64,000 nt of DNA from an uncultured Flavobacteriaceae bacterium (GTDB lineage: Bacteria; Bacteroidota; Bacteroidia; Flavobacteriales; Flavobacteriaceae). The first letter of the stretch is position 1; every line of letters begins with the position of its first letter. The stretch lies in assembly GCA_947488345.1 (NCBI GenBank), contig CANKZQ010000001.1:362501-426500 (forward strand), read 5' to 3'. The position numbers and the translations under genes are program-made. Shown in pieces: positions 1 through 9,125 of the stretch. The notes below the pieces were generated by a model. That model did no database searches. It saw only the letters and a list, made by a program, of their open reading frames with translations, and was not told where the DNA came from.

Positions 1-45
1 ATATTCAACGAACTAACTCCTTCTACATCCTCCAATAACGGGGTG

Positions 46-77
46 CAAATGTACAATACATTTATCCATTCAACAAA
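46..77 (-). promoter_or_regulatory. Bacteroidetes-type promoter for a gene left of the window
   Basis: Read on the minus strand, TTTG (77-74) is followed after 20 bases by TACATTTG (53-46), a full match to the Bacteroidetes -33/-7 consensus. It points leftwards, away from the reductase gene ending at 236, so it should drive a gene beyond the window edge. Bases 78-235 hold only AT-rich sequence with no gene I can support. Confidence 0.6.
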
Positions 78-235
78 AGAAAATTTAAGTTTTTTTTAAG
101 TTTTTTTGATGTAGTTTTTAACAATCTTATAATCAGACCTTAAAAAACAGAAAAAGTTCAACAAAAAAATTACAGCTCCATAAGAGCAATTACAAGACTC
201 TACGTAGAGAAAATTTATAAGCTATTCGTCTCGCC

Positions 236-1153
236 TTACAATAACCTACTTGTTGATAACTGATTCTTAAATACTTGCAATCTTTCCGCAAAGGAAACCA
301 GCGGAAGTTCTAACATTTTATGAGATTTAGTAAGGTCAAAACCTGTTACAGCCGGACGTTTCGCCTTTTGATTTAATTCTTCTGTTGAAATTCGTTTTAT
401 AAAGGACGTATCCAACTTAAAAACACGTGCAATTTCCTGACACATTTCATAAATACTCAACAGTTCACAACTCGAAACGTTATAAATCCCTTCTGCTCTT
501 TTACTCACCGCAGACGAACATGCACTTGCCAAATCATCCACGAAAGTGGGCATTCTATACTGATCATCAATAATAGTCACCTCCTTTTTATCTTCAATAG
601 ATGCTTTCAGCCAAAGAACTATATTATTTTTATTCATATTATCTACCATTCCATAGACTAAAATGGTTCTAATAATAGCATACTTCAAATTACTTTGTTC
701 AATGATTTGCTCAGATTTCAACTTTGACAAACCATAATAGTTTAAAGGATTAGGTTCATCTATTTCTTTATATGGTCCACTTTTTCCATCGAAAATAAAA
801 TCAGTCGATATATGCAATAAATAACTATTATAGGCCTCACATAAAGTCACCAATTCTTCAACCAATCTTACATTGATAAGATCACATGCTTCTTTTTTAT
901 CTTCGCACTCATCTACATTTGTCATCGCAGCGGCATTAATGACAACTTCAGGCTTGATTTGATCAATAATCTTGGAAACCTTCTTAAAATCGGTCAAATC
1001 TACATCAACATACTTATATCCTTTCGTATTAGCGTTTCGGTTAGAACCTCTTGCTAAGGCAACAATATTATATGCCCTCTCATTACAATATAAATTTACC
1101 AATTTCTGCCCAAGCAAACCATTAGCTCCAGTAATCACAATATTTTCGGCCAT
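236..1153 (-). CDS. SDR sugar-nucleotide reductase, RmlD-like (dTDP-4-dehydrorhamnose reductase family)
   Basis: 305 aa extended short-chain dehydrogenase. Visible: N-terminal NAD(P) loop GANGLLG (residues 9-15), the STDFIFDG segment (116-123) and the catalytic pair Y140/K144 (YGLSK), as in RmlD/RfbD reductases that reduce a 4-keto sugar nucleotide. Length fits the family. The start shares a base with the stop of the upstream potassium-channel gene, so the two are probably cotranscribed. No rmlA, rmlB or rmlC lies nearby, so the true substrate cannot be deduced; another nucleotide-sugar or a related SDR role is possible. Confidence 0.8.
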   Translation of the reverse strand: MAENIVITGANGLLGQKLVNLYCNERAYNIVALARGSNRNANTKGYKYVDVDLTDFKKVSKIIDQIKPEVVINAAAMTNVDECEDKKEACDLINVRLVEELVTLCEAYNSYLLHISTDFIFDGKSGPYKEIDEPNPLNYYGLSKLKSEQIIEQSNLKYAIIRTILVYGMVDNMNKNNIVLWLKASIEDKKEVTIIDDQYRMPTFVDDLASACSSAVSKRAEGIYNVSSCELLSIYEMCQEIARVFKLDTSFIKRISTEELNQKAKRPAVTGFDLTKSHKMLELPLVSFAERLQVFKNQLSTSRLL

Positions 1154-2166
1154 TAAAATAATTTGTTCAGTTTTCGAATCTGCTCAGCGTTCCCTAAAAC
1201 AATCAACTTAGATTCTGACAATAACTTAGTATCTGCATCCGGATTAATAACATAACGATTATCTGGTGTTTTGAACCCGATTACTGTACAACCAGTTTTA
1301 TGCCTTAAATCTAAATCACGAATAGATTTCGATAAAAATTCTTTAGGCAACTCTTCGACTATGATTTCTTCTAAGTTCATAGAATCATCAGAATCAACCG
1401 ACAGCATATCGACAAATTCGACAATATCGGGTGTTACCAATAAAGAAGCCATATGATCTCCCCCTAATTTATCTGGCATAATTACATTCGTCGCTCCTGC
1501 TATCCTTAGTTTATTATCTGAAGAATCATTTGACGCTCTGCTCACAATCGTCATTTCTTTGTTCAACTGTCTAGAAGACAATACCACATATAAATTATCA
1601 GCATCTGAAGGCAACGCGGTTATCAAGCTAGCAGCGTTTTGAATACCTGCTTTTATTAAAATCTCATCTCTTGTTGCATCTCCTTTAACAAAAAGCAAAC
1701 CCTCTTCTTCAAGTTCAGCAATCCTTTCATCATCATTTTCAATAACAACAAATGGCTTATCAAATTTTCTTAATTTGACGGCGGCTTGCTTGCCATTTCT
1801 ACCATAACCACATACTACCGCATGCTTTTTTAATTTTTCAAGTTTCTTTTGCACTTTTTTAGATTTAATTTTTTTAAACACTTCACCATTTGCAATATAC
1901 TCGGTCAGCACTCGCGCAGCATATCCTAAGGAGACAATACTCATCAAAATAAGAAAAATTGTAAATAATTTCTCTTTTTCAGTTAAGGGATGAATTTCAC
2001 CAAAACCAACAGTCGTGATCGTTATAACCGTCATGTACAAGGCATTGGTAAAAGATGCATCAGATAAAAACATATAACCAAATACACCAATACCTATGAC
2101 TAACAAGAATACTAAGAATGCCTTATACAATTTTGATTGAAAAACGTCCATATAATTATAAATCAA
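1153..2166 (-). CDS. Two-TM potassium channel with RCK (TrkA-N/TrkA-C) domain
   Basis: 337 aa. TM1 lies at about residues 15-34, the pore helix leads to the selectivity filter TVGFG (52-56), and TM2 is at about 67-87, as in a minimal K+ channel subunit. An RCK/TrkA-N Rossmann domain follows, with the nucleotide loop GYGRNG (120-125), then a TrkA-C-like domain (about 255-337). This is the MthK/Kch layout: inner-membrane K+ conductance gated by a cytoplasmic ligand domain. It overlaps the PspC-like gene by 11 nt upstream and touches the SDR gene downstream, so it sits in a three-gene transcription unit. The gating ligand cannot be read from sequence. Confidence 0.9.
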   Translation of the reverse strand: MIYNYMDVFQSKLYKAFLVFLLVIGIGVFGYMFLSDASFTNALYMTVITITTVGFGEIHPLTEKEKLFTIFLILMSIVSLGYAARVLTEYIANGEVFKKIKSKKVQKKLEKLKKHAVVCGYGRNGKQAAVKLRKFDKPFVVIENDDERIAELEEEGLLFVKGDATRDEILIKAGIQNAASLITALPSDADNLYVVLSSRQLNKEMTIVSRASNDSSDNKLRIAGATNVIMPDKLGGDHMASLLVTPDIVEFVDMLSVDSDDSMNLEEIIVEELPKEFLSKSIRDLDLRHKTGCTVIGFKTPDNRYVINPDADTKLLSESKLIVLGNAEQIRKLNKLF

Positions 2167-2377
2167 AAACTGAGTTTCTCTTTGTGTAAATCATGTCTTT
2201 CAGTTTGAATAAAAAAGCTAGTGTTAAATAAATACCAAACCAAAAACCTACGGTAAAAAAAGTAACGTAGATGAAAAACAATCGCACATTGGTTACTCTC
2301 ATGCCTAATCTATCTGCCAATCTAGAAGAAACATAAAAACCTCTTTTCTCAAAAAAATGTCTAAGTGCATTTATCAT
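2156..2377 (-). CDS. PspC-like small membrane protein
   Basis: 73 aa. The N-terminal half (FFEKRGFYVSSRLADRLGM) resembles the start of a PspC domain. A long hydrophobic segment at about residues 30-58 is probably membrane-spanning. Flavobacteria often carry such short PspC-family proteins beside ion channels. It is the first gene of the minus-strand trio and overlaps the channel gene by 11 nt, so translational coupling is likely. Function is unproven; in other bacteria PspC acts in envelope stress. Confidence 0.65.
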   Translation of the reverse strand: MINALRHFFEKRGFYVSSRLADRLGMRVTNVRLFFIYVTFFTVGFWFGIYLTLAFLFKLKDMIYTKRNSVFDL

Positions 2378-2463
2378 TGCTACAAACCAAAAAATTTAAC
2401 GCAATTTAATTATTTATTACACAATACTTCATAGGTTATACATAATTTATTCTTTCAATTATC

Positions 2464-2471
2464 TACATTTG
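2464..2471 (+). promoter_or_regulatory. -7 box of the uvrA promoter
   Basis: TACATTTG matches the Bacteroidetes -7 consensus TAnnTTTG and ends 27 bases before the uvrA ATG. I see no clear TTTG at -33. The 121-bp divergent gap with the PspC-like gene holds no other recognisable signal. Confidence 0.5.
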
Positions 2472-2498
2472 TAGTTTGCAAATTTTTCAAGCAAACGA

Positions 2499-5324
2499 AT
2501 GGCTAAACAACAAGAATATATAGAAGTACAAGGTGCACGAGTTCATAATCTAAAAGACATCGATGTAAAGATTCCGCGTGATCAACTCGTTGTGATAACG
2601 GGTTTAAGCGGTAGTGGCAAGTCATCACTGGCGTTTGACACCATATACGCAGAAGGGCAACGGAGATATGTAGAAACATTCTCAGCATACGCGCGCCAAT
2701 TCTTAGGAAGCTTGGAAAGACCGGATGTCGATAAAATAGATGGACTCTCACCTGTAATTGCCATCGAACAAAAAACAACGAGTAAAAACCCTAGATCAAC
2801 TGTCGGTACTATTACCGAAATATATGATTTTTTACGCTTGCTCTTTGCGAGAGCTGCCGATGCTTATTCATATAATACGGATGAGAAAATGGTAAGCTAT
2901 TCTGATGAACAAATCAAGAAGTTAATCTTGAAAGATTTTGATCAGAAAAAAATCATCGTTCTAGCACCCGTTATCAAATCTAGAAAAGGGCATTATAGAG
3001 AATTATTTGAGCAAATTTCAAAACAAGGTTTTTTACGTGTACGAGTGGATGGTGAGATTCAAGAAATTGAAAAAGGTATGCGCTTAGATCGATACAAAAC
3101 TCATGATATTGAAATTGTTATTGATCGCTTACAAATTGATTCAACGCACGAAAAAAGACTGAACGAGACCATAAAAACAGCTATGTATCATGGTGAAGAT
3201 GTATTATTGATCATTGATGCTGAAGAGAACAAACCTCGTTATTTCAGTAGAAATTTAATGTGCCCAACTTCTGGAATTTCTTATCCGATGCCAGAACCTA
3301 ATTCCTTTTCATTCAACTCTCCGAAAGGAGCATGCCCAAATTGTAATGGACTTGGTCGGATTAATGAGGTTAATATTGATAAAATTATACCCGACACTTC
3401 CAATACTATTATGAATGGTGGTATTGCACCACTTGGAGAACATAAGAGTTCTTGGATGTTTAAACAATTAGAACTTATTGCAGAACGGTTTAAATTTACA
3501 CTCGCAACTCCTATTTCTAAAATTCCAAAGGATGCCTTGGATGTGATTCTGTATGGAGGCAATGAAAAATTTAATGTGGTGTCGAAAAATGCTGGTGTTA
3601 CCCGAAATTATGAAATTGATTTTGAAGGCATAATTAGTTTCATTTCGAATCAATTTAAAGAATCGAATTCGACCTCTATCAAACGTTGGGCTAAAGAATA
3701 CATGGATGAGAAAGTTTGCTCTGAATGTAGCGGTTCACGTCTAAGAAAAGAAGCGCTTTATTTTAAAATACAAGATCGTAATATCGCCGATCTGGTACAT
3801 ATGGATATTATTCAGTTGGCGGCATGGTTTAAAGAATCGAAGCAACGACTATCTGAAAAACAGCAAAAAATAGCTTCCGAAATATTAAAGGAAATAGAAA
3901 CGCGAATTCAATTTTTATTGAATGTTGGCTTGGATTACTTGACGCTAAATAGAAGTTCGAAAACATTATCTGGTGGCGAAGCACAGCGCATACGTTTAGC
4001 GACCCAAATTGGTTCGCAATTAGTGGGAGTCTTATATATTTTAGATGAACCGAGTATTGGCCTACATCAACGAGACAATGAAAAATTAATTGATTCTCTC
4101 CAAAAATTACGTGACATAGGTAACTCTGTTTTGGTTGTTGAGCATGATAAAGACATGATTGAAAAGGCTGATTGTATTATTGATATTGGTCCGAGAGCTG
4201 GAAGACATGGAGGAGAAATAATTAGTAATGGAACTTCGAAAGAGTTATTTGCGGCAAATACCCTTACGGCCGATTATTTGAATGGAACTAAAGAAATTGA
4301 AGTTCCGAAGAAAAGACGTAGCGGTAATGGTAAACATATAGAGTTAAAAGGCGCTACCGGTAATAATTTAAAAAATGTTTCGGTCAAGTTTCCATTGGGA
4401 AAAATGATCTGTGTTACTGGTGTTTCAGGAAGTGGTAAATCGACACTTATTAATGAAACTTTGTATCCTATTATAAATCAACATATTTATAAATCGGTAA
4501 AAAAACCTATGCCCTATACCTCTATTAAAGGACTCGAGCATATTGATAAAATTATAGACATTAATCAATCTCCAATTGGAAGAACGCCGCGTTCGAATCC
4601 GGCTACGTATACTGGGGTGTTTAGTGAAATTAGAGCCTTATTTACAAAAACTCCTGAAGCGATGATTCGAGGATATAAACCTGGAAGATTCTCTTTTAAT
4701 GTAAAGCAAGGAAGGTGTCCAACCTGCGAAGGTGGTGGCGTTCGCGTGATCGAAATGAACTTTCTGCCAGATGTCTATGTGGAATGTGAAACTTGTCAAG
4801 GGAAACGTTTTAATAGGGAAACTCTAGAAATAAGGTATAAAGGAAAATCAATCTCGGATGTATTGAATATGACCATTAATGAGAGTGTTCCTTTTTTCGA
4901 AAACATACCAAAGATATATCGTAAACTAAAAACGATTCAAGATGTTGGCTTAGGATATATTACCCTCGGGCAGCAATCAACTACGCTTTCTGGAGGAGAA
5001 GCACAACGTATTAAATTGGCGACAGAATTATCTAAAAAGGATACAGGCAATACCTTTTATATACTAGATGAACCTACTACAGGGTTACATTTTGAAGATA
5101 TAAGAGTATTAATGGATGTCCTAAATAAATTAACAAACAAAGGGAATACAGTTCTCATAATTGAGCACAACCTTGATGTTATAAAATTGACTGATCATAT
5201 TATTGATATTGGTCCGGAAGGCGGAAAGAATGGTGGCACCGTTTTGTGTTATGGACTACCAGAAGAAATTATAAAGAACAAACAAAGCTATACAGCTAAA
5301 TTCTTAAAAAAAGAACTAATTTAG
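2499..5324 (+). CDS. uvrA: Excinuclease ABC subunit A
   Basis: 941 aa, normal UvrA length. UvrA is the damage-sensing ABC-type ATPase of nucleotide excision repair and loads UvrB. Visible: first Walker A GLSGSGKS (35-42), a second Walker A GVSGSGKS near residue 650, two ABC signatures LSGGEAQRI, and zinc motifs CSEC and CPTCEGGG...CETC. The first zinc-finger position reads CPTSG where many UvrA proteins have CPxCG, so one usual cysteine is replaced by serine; I believe this is common in flavobacterial UvrA. The start is the ATG 27 nt after a good -7 box. Confidence 0.97.
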   Translation: MAKQQEYIEVQGARVHNLKDIDVKIPRDQLVVITGLSGSGKSSLAFDTIYAEGQRRYVETFSAYARQFLGSLERPDVDKIDGLSPVIAIEQKTTSKNPRSTVGTITEIYDFLRLLFARAADAYSYNTDEKMVSYSDEQIKKLILKDFDQKKIIVLAPVIKSRKGHYRELFEQISKQGFLRVRVDGEIQEIEKGMRLDRYKTHDIEIVIDRLQIDSTHEKRLNETIKTAMYHGEDVLLIIDAEENKPRYFSRNLMCPTSGISYPMPEPNSFSFNSPKGACPNCNGLGRINEVNIDKIIPDTSNTIMNGGIAPLGEHKSSWMFKQLELIAERFKFTLATPISKIPKDALDVILYGGNEKFNVVSKNAGVTRNYEIDFEGIISFISNQFKESNSTSIKRWAKEYMDEKVCSECSGSRLRKEALYFKIQDRNIADLVHMDIIQLAAWFKESKQRLSEKQQKIASEILKEIETRIQFLLNVGLDYLTLNRSSKTLSGGEAQRIRLATQIGSQLVGVLYILDEPSIGLHQRDNEKLIDSLQKLRDIGNSVLVVEHDKDMIEKADCIIDIGPRAGRHGGEIISNGTSKELFAANTLTADYLNGTKEIEVPKKRRSGNGKHIELKGATGNNLKNVSVKFPLGKMICVTGVSGSGKSTLINETLYPIINQHIYKSVKKPMPYTSIKGLEHIDKIIDINQSPIGRTPRSNPATYTGVFSEIRALFTKTPEAMIRGYKPGRFSFNVKQGRCPTCEGGGVRVIEMNFLPDVYVECETCQGKRFNRETLEIRYKGKSISDVLNMTINESVPFFENIPKIYRKLKTIQDVGLGYITLGQQSTTLSGGEAQRIKLATELSKKDTGNTFYILDEPTTGLHFEDIRVLMDVLNKLTNKGNTVLIIEHNLDVIKLTDHIIDIGPEGGKNGGTVLCYGLPEEIIKNKQSYTAKFLKKELI

Positions 5325-5353
5325 TTGTTTGAAATAAATATAAAACAGTAACA

Positions 5354-6079
5354 ATGACGAATGATACAAATCACAGTGAAGAAAGAAAAATTATAGAAAA
5401 ACTTCAACAAAAAACTTGGAATGAAATAAAAACAAACGATTCTTGGGCTATATTCAAAATCATGTCTGAATTTGTTGATGGGTATGAAAAGTTGAGTAAA
5501 ATCGGCCCATGTGTTTCTATTTTTGGTTCGGCCCGAACCAAACCAGATCATAAATATTATGTGCTAGCTGAAGAAGTGGCCTATAAATTAACTCAAAGTG
5601 GTTTTGGTGTCATTACTGGTGGTGGTCCAGGTATTATGGAAGCAGGTAACAAAGGTGCGCGTCGTGGAAAAGGAACATCTGTAGGATTAAATATAGAACT
5701 CCCTTTTGAACAACACGATAATCCATGGATTGACCGCGATAAAAATCTAGAATTTGATTATTTCTTTGTGCGCAAGGTGATGTTCGTAAAATATTCACAA
5801 GGTTTTGTTGTTATGCCAGGTGGTTTTGGCACCTTGGATGAACTTTTTGAAGCTATGACTTTAATTCAGACGAAAAAAATTGGACGTTTTCCAATTATTC
5901 TGGTAGGCACCGAGTTTTGGGGTGGTTTATTAGACTGGGTTAAAAAAGTACTTATTGAAAAATATGGTAATGTAAGTCCAGAAGATTTAAACTTATTTAG
6001 AGTTGTCGATACTGCAGACGAAGCCGTAGAACATTTCAACAAATTCTATTCGAAATATAGTCTGAAACCAAATTTCTAA
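5354..6079 (+). CDS. LOG-family protein (TIGR00730 Rossmann fold), putative nucleotide 5'-monophosphate phosphoribohydrolase
   Basis: 241 aa. The family signatures GGGPGIMEA (89-97) and PGGFGT (155-160, followed by LDE) are both present. Characterised LOG proteins hydrolyse nucleoside or cytokinin-riboside 5'-monophosphates to the base and ribose 5-phosphate. It starts 29 nt after uvrA on the same strand and has no separate promoter I can recognise, so readthrough from uvrA is plausible. The natural substrate in a flavobacterium is unknown. Confidence 0.85.
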   Translation: MTNDTNHSEERKIIEKLQQKTWNEIKTNDSWAIFKIMSEFVDGYEKLSKIGPCVSIFGSARTKPDHKYYVLAEEVAYKLTQSGFGVITGGGPGIMEAGNKGARRGKGTSVGLNIELPFEQHDNPWIDRDKNLEFDYFFVRKVMFVKYSQGFVVMPGGFGTLDELFEAMTLIQTKKIGRFPIILVGTEFWGGLLDWVKKVLIEKYGNVSPEDLNLFRVVDTADEAVEHFNKFYSKYSLKPNF

Positions 6080-6114
6080 ATTACCCTTGATATTTATATT
6101 TCAAAAAAGTATAC

Positions 6115-6198
6115 ATGAATAGTATTGACTTCGACGCAACGAATTCACGTCATCGAATCTACTATGTACACATTGGCGAATCTGAGCATTCCCAGTAG
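6115..6198 (+). other. Possible 27-codon small ORF in the 139-bp gap
   Basis: An ATG-initiated frame of 27 codons (MNSIDFDATNSRH..., ending in TAG) fills most of the gap before the M1-like gene. The stretch is visibly richer in G+C than other intergenic DNA here. There is no obvious ribosome-binding site, and the peptide is hydrophilic without a recognisable family. It could equally be a structured leader or chance. Confidence 0.15.
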
Positions 6199-6218
6199 TT
6201 AAAATTTATAAGAGCAAT

Positions 6219-9032
6219 TTGATTAGATTAAAATTCATATTATTTTTCTTTATAAGTTGTAGCGCTGGGTTAAAAGCTCAAAATAATACGATCAAGATAA
6301 AGGCTTCTTTTGACTTTGGAACATCCGAATTTCAAATTTTGCAACAAACTACTTTTATCAATAAGAGTGATCAAAATTTAGATACTATTTACTTTCACAA
6401 CTGGGCGAATAGTTTTAGAAATAGACGCTCTCCATTATCGAGAAGGTTGATTGAAGATTATGATAAAAGTTTGTACTTCTCAAGTAGAAAAAATCGTGGA
6501 AGATCGGCCATTAAAGCTATTTCTGAAGATTATCAATTTTTAGAATGGAATGTGCCCAGTGATGCTCCAGATATCCTTCGTGTAGCACTAAACAAACCTT
6601 TAAAACCAAAGGACTCTACAATCATAAGTGCGACATATACCATCAAAATACCTAAAGATAAGTTCACGAGATATGGTAAAAATGGGACCACTTATAATTT
6701 AAGATATTGGCATTTGGTTCCTGCGGTTTATGACACCAAATGGCATACTATGAACAATCTAAATATGGACGATTTTTACATGACTCCCACAGATTATGAC
6801 ATAGAATTAAAATTACCCGATGGTGTTACGCTAAACAGTGATTTAAATATTCAGTCTGATACAAACCCTCCCTTTACAACACATAAACTCACAGGAAAAG
6901 ATAGAGTAGATATCGAATTAAATATTAGCTTTTTTAATGATTTTAAAACACTAAAAACAGATGCCCTAGAAGTTATTTCAAATTTAAATGGCACCGCCTT
7001 AAATGATCGTGTGAAAACAGATGTTGTAAATCGACAATTAGCCTTTATACAAAAACATCTCGGTACATATCCGCACAAAAAAATACTTATAAATAAAATA
7101 TCTTATTATAAAAATCCTATTTACGGTTTAAATCAATTACCCAAAATATTTAATCCCTTTTCTGGTGTTTTTGAATGGGATATCAAAATGTTTAAAGTAC
7201 TTACCAAGAAGTATATTGAGAACACATTGGTCGTAAATAGACGACAAGATTACTGGTTAGTTGATGGTTTACAAACCTATTTAATGATGCAGTATGTAGA
7301 AAAGTTTTATCCAGAGATAAAAGCTATGGGTAACATTTCTAAAATATGGGGAATACGCAGTTTTAACATAGCGAAACTAGACTTTAATGGTAAATACCCT
7401 TTCGTATATCAGTTTGCAGCGCGCAAAAATTTAGACCAATCGTTGAGTACCAGAGCCGATTCACTTTCGAATTTTAATAGAAAAATAGTGAACAAATACA
7501 AGGCCGGATTAGGGCTTCGTTATTTAGATGAATATCTGCAAGATAGTATCATCTCTCAAAGTATTTCTGAATTTTATCAAAAAAACAAATTGAAACTTGT
7601 TCATAGTAATGCTTTTAGGACTATCGTAATGGATAAAACTTCAAAAGATTTAAATTGGTTCTTTAACGATTATATTCATTCAAAAAAGAAAATAGATTAC
7701 ACGATAAGAAAAGTAATAAAGAAAAAAGATTCGGTAACGGTAATTGTAAAAAATAAACGAAACTTTACCGCACCGATTGCTTTATATGGCGTGAAGAAGA
7801 AAGAAGTGAAGTTTAAAAAATGGTTGACAGGTATTGATACCACTGCAAGTATTACAATACCTAAAGGCGACTACAACAAGCTTTCTTTAAATTATGAATT
7901 TTTATATCCTGAATTAAACTTACGTGACAATTGGAAGAACTTGAATGGGCTTTTTAACAAACCTATTCAGTTTCGCTTTTTTAAAGATCTTGAAAACCCA
8001 TACTACAATCAAGTGTTTTACAATTTGTATACCGATTATAACTTTTATGATGGGTTATTATTAGGACCAAGATTGTATAATGAAGCCATTTTCAAAAAGA
8101 AATGGTTGTATAAAATAACACCAACTTATGGCTTAAAAAGCAACAAATTATCCGGGTCATTCTCTCTACTATACGAGCAGCTTCCAGAAAAAACAAGTGT
8201 CTATAGATATCGATTTGGTATTGGTGGTAGTACTTTTCAATATGCTCCCGATTTATCGTACACGAGATTTACGCCCTTCGCAACAATTTTATTTAAAAGA
8301 AAAAGTTTGAGAGATGTTGGAGGAAAATCGTTAACCGCGAGATATGTGGTGGTCGACAGGGAGACAGCCCCAGATACTCCTACCTTGGAATCGGACGCTT
8401 ATAATGTATTCAATGTTCGTTTTTCATCATCGAAGCCAGACATTATCAAAGATATTCGCTACTCAACAGATTTTCAAGTATCCAAGAGTTTTGGTAAAGC
8501 TGCGCTGGATTTTCGCTATCGTAAGCTCACTGATAAAAACCGTCAATATGATCTGCGATTCTTTGCGGGTACTTTCTTATACAATAAGACCAAAAATTCA
8601 GGAGATTTTTTTAGTTTTTCATTAGACCGACCTTCTGATTATCTTTTTGATTATAACTACTTAGGAAGATCAGAAGAAGCGGGCTTTTTAAGCCAACAAA
8701 TTATCATTTCTGAAGGTGGGTTCAAATCACAATTTCAAAATAGATTTGCGAATCAATGGATGGTTAGTGCGAATGGTAGTGTGAGTATTTGGCGTTGGAT
8801 CGAAGCTTACGCGGATGCCGGTTATTATAAAAGTCGTGATCAAGATGTACAATTTAAATACGATACTGGTATTCGTTTAAATTTAGTGCACAATATTTTT
8901 GAAGTATACTTCCCATTACAATCAAGTCTAGGCTTTGAACCTTCCTTAAATGACTACGACCAAAAAATTCGTTTTGTACTAACGTTAGACCCTGCTGCAA
9001 TTATCAATTTTGTAAAAAGAGGCTTCTTTTAG
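6219..9032 (+). CDS. Secreted M1-aminopeptidase-like protein lacking HEXXH, with a beta-rich C-terminal half
   Basis: 937 aa with a TTG start and a signal peptide (about 1-20, ending KAQ). Residues about 25-250 look like the beta-rich N-terminal domain of gluzincin/M1 peptidases. The segment YWLVDGLQTYL (345-355) sits where M1 enzymes have WLNEGFAxY, yet the expected upstream HEXXH is absent: about residues 329-345 read TKKYIENTLVVNRRQDY. The C-terminal 350 residues are rich in alternating aromatic strands and end in hydrophobic residues plus F, as in an outer-membrane beta barrel. No proteolysis is expected from sequence; a surface-binding or processing-partner role is possible. It is long compared with M1 enzymes because of the barrel-like half. 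Confidence 0.7.
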   Translation: MIRLKFILFFFISCSAGLKAQNNTIKIKASFDFGTSEFQILQQTTFINKSDQNLDTIYFHNWANSFRNRRSPLSRRLIEDYDKSLYFSSRKNRGRSAIKAISEDYQFLEWNVPSDAPDILRVALNKPLKPKDSTIISATYTIKIPKDKFTRYGKNGTTYNLRYWHLVPAVYDTKWHTMNNLNMDDFYMTPTDYDIELKLPDGVTLNSDLNIQSDTNPPFTTHKLTGKDRVDIELNISFFNDFKTLKTDALEVISNLNGTALNDRVKTDVVNRQLAFIQKHLGTYPHKKILINKISYYKNPIYGLNQLPKIFNPFSGVFEWDIKMFKVLTKKYIENTLVVNRRQDYWLVDGLQTYLMMQYVEKFYPEIKAMGNISKIWGIRSFNIAKLDFNGKYPFVYQFAARKNLDQSLSTRADSLSNFNRKIVNKYKAGLGLRYLDEYLQDSIISQSISEFYQKNKLKLVHSNAFRTIVMDKTSKDLNWFFNDYIHSKKKIDYTIRKVIKKKDSVTVIVKNKRNFTAPIALYGVKKKEVKFKKWLTGIDTTASITIPKGDYNKLSLNYEFLYPELNLRDNWKNLNGLFNKPIQFRFFKDLENPYYNQVFYNLYTDYNFYDGLLLGPRLYNEAIFKKKWLYKITPTYGLKSNKLSGSFSLLYEQLPEKTSVYRYRFGIGGSTFQYAPDLSYTRFTPFATILFKRKSLRDVGGKSLTARYVVVDRETAPDTPTLESDAYNVFNVRFSSSKPDIIKDIRYSTDFQVSKSFGKAALDFRYRKLTDKNRQYDLRFFAGTFLYNKTKNSGDFFSFSLDRPSDYLFDYNYLGRSEEAGFLSQQIIISEGGFKSQFQNRFANQWMVSANGSVSIWRWIEAYADAGYYKSRDQDVQFKYDTGIRLNLVHNIFEVYFPLQSSLGFEPSLNDYDQKIRFVLTLDPAAIINFVKRGFF

Positions 9033-9093
9033 AGGCTTTGACACAATTTTCATTAATGTTTGGGGAAAATTTCTGATTTTAATTCAAAAAAAC

Positions 9094-9101
9094 TACCTTT
9101 G
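9094..9101 (+). promoter_or_regulatory. -7 box of the E1 gene promoter
   Basis: TACCTTTG matches TAnnTTTG and lies 24 bases before the ATG at 9126. Because this box lies inside the longer open frame that begins at TTG 9060, it argues that the upstream TTG is not the start. Confidence 0.55.
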
Positions 9102-9125
9102 CACAACCCCAAACAATACATAAAT

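Noticed and set aside
9060-9125. Upstream extension of the fused E1 protein from a TTG
   Set aside because: It covers the -7 promoter box and adds residues without homology; ATG 9126 is preferred.
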